Assembly: GCA_031278075.1 (NCBI GenBank) | Contig: JAITLE010000024.1 | Location: 1-6,040 of the forward strand | Direction of reading: 5' to 3' | DNA: 6,040 nt | Origin: Bifidobacteriaceae bacterium | GTDB taxonomy: Bacteria; Actinomycetota; Actinomycetes; Actinomycetales; WQXJ01 | In this document: positions 5,658-6,040 of the stretch, one piece after another | Position numbering within the stretch: the first letter of the stretch is position 1 | How the letters are laid out: each line of letters begins with the position of its first letter | The notes under the pieces: generated by a model | What the model was told of the DNA's origin: nothing | Seen by the model: the letters and a program-made list of their open reading frames with translations, nothing else | The model's database searches: none | Translations under genes and position numbers: made by a program

Positions 5658-6040
5658 GCGCGCGTGGCCGGCGTCTGGCCTGATACGCAGTTCCCGGCCC
5701 GCGACCCGGGTCTTCGCCAGCTGTCGCATGGTGTCGCCGGTCAGGCCCGCGTCGATCTCCACCAGCGAGAAATGCTTGAACACCTCGATACGGCCCAGGT
5801 CGGCGCCACTCAGCCGCGTCTCGCCCGTGATCGCGCCGACTATCGCGCCGGGCCGCGCGCCGTGCCCGTGGCCCACACCGATCCAATAGCGTTTCCCGGC
5901 CACACGGCCGTCTCCCGGAGTCGAGCCCTTGCGGCCATTCGGCCGGTCCGCGCCCCGCAGGGACCGCTCAGACCAGTCGCTCCGTTCCGTCTCGCCGCCG
6001 CGCCACGAACGGTCGCCGGCGTCCCGGTCACGCCCAGCGG
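5655..6040 (-). CDS. DEAD-box RNA helicase (DeaD/CsdA-type), C-terminal part; 5' end outside window
   Basis: The reading frame is open from the window edge to a TAG at 5655-5657, giving the last ~127 residues of a larger protein. The first ~45 visible residues are a hydrophilic Arg/Gly/Asp/Ser-rich linker (for example RDRDAGDRSWRGGETERSDW). Then comes a domain of about 80 residues: RYWIGVGHGHGARPGAIVGAI, GETRLSGADLGRIEVFKHFSLVEI and MRQLAKTRVAGRELRIRPD in outline. This matches the DbpA-type RNA-binding domain (an RRM-like fold) at the end of DeaD/CsdA helicases, which unwind RNA during ribosome assembly and in the cold. The helicase core itself is not visible, so the call rests on the tail. 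A GTG at 5903 could be mistaken for the start, but the frame continues upstream with linker sequence typical of these helicases. A short basic end (DAGHAR) follows the domain. Confidence 0.82.
   Translation of the reverse strand, partial: AGRDRDAGDRSWRGGETERSDWSERSLRGADRPNGRKGSTPGDGRVAGKRYWIGVGHGHGARPGAIVGAITGETRLSGADLGRIEVFKHFSLVEIDAGLTGDTMRQLAKTRVAGRELRIRPDAGHAR

Noticed and set aside
5655..5903. Short stand-alone gene starting at GTG 5903
   Set aside because: The frame stays open to the window edge, and the upstream residues form the Arg/Gly-rich linker expected before the helicase RNA-binding domain. This is the tail of a longer gene.

Overview
This window is GC-rich DNA (I estimate roughly two-thirds G+C) with dense, mostly intact genes, strong AAGGAGG-type ribosome sites and GC-rich hairpins without T-tracts. 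This fits a chromosomal segment of a high-GC Gram-positive bacterium (Actinomycetota). I cannot place it to genus. I see no tRNA, rRNA, CRISPR array, insertion sequence or phage gene.

Layout, left to right. (1) A small unrecognised acidic protein lies at 40-285 (+). (2) A 164-base gap (286-449) holds a GC hairpin and a convincing ECF-like promoter. (3) A two-gene operon follows on the + strand: an ECF-type sigma factor (450-998), then, overlapping it by 8 bases, a 741-residue single-pass membrane protein with a large extracellular beta-propeller domain (991-3216). (4) After a 124-base gap with nothing I can support, a YwaF/TMEM164-family seven-helix membrane protein lies at 3341-4249 (+). (5) It runs tail-to-tail into an MFS exporter on the minus strand (4121-5428), overlapping it by 129 bases. 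(6) Upstream of the exporter is a 226-base minus-strand gap with a candidate promoter and a strong 12-bp inverted repeat. (7) The window ends inside the C-terminal part of a DEAD-box RNA helicase (5655 to beyond 6040, minus).

The most interesting unit is the sigma/propeller pair. The propeller protein has an 83-residue cytoplasmic N-terminus, one membrane helix and about 630 outside residues. This is the topology of a transmembrane anti-sigma factor whose sensor is a beta-propeller. Together with the likely self-activated promoter (TGTTACCTTTT, 17-base spacer from TGTTAC, CGAGTTAA), it suggests a cell-envelope signalling circuit: the propeller senses something outside, frees the sigma factor, and the sigma factor re-activates its own operon. 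The sigma and propeller family calls are strong. The anti-sigma role is inference.

The other genes look like ordinary chromosomal neighbours. Their link to the sigma circuit is not shown by the sequence.
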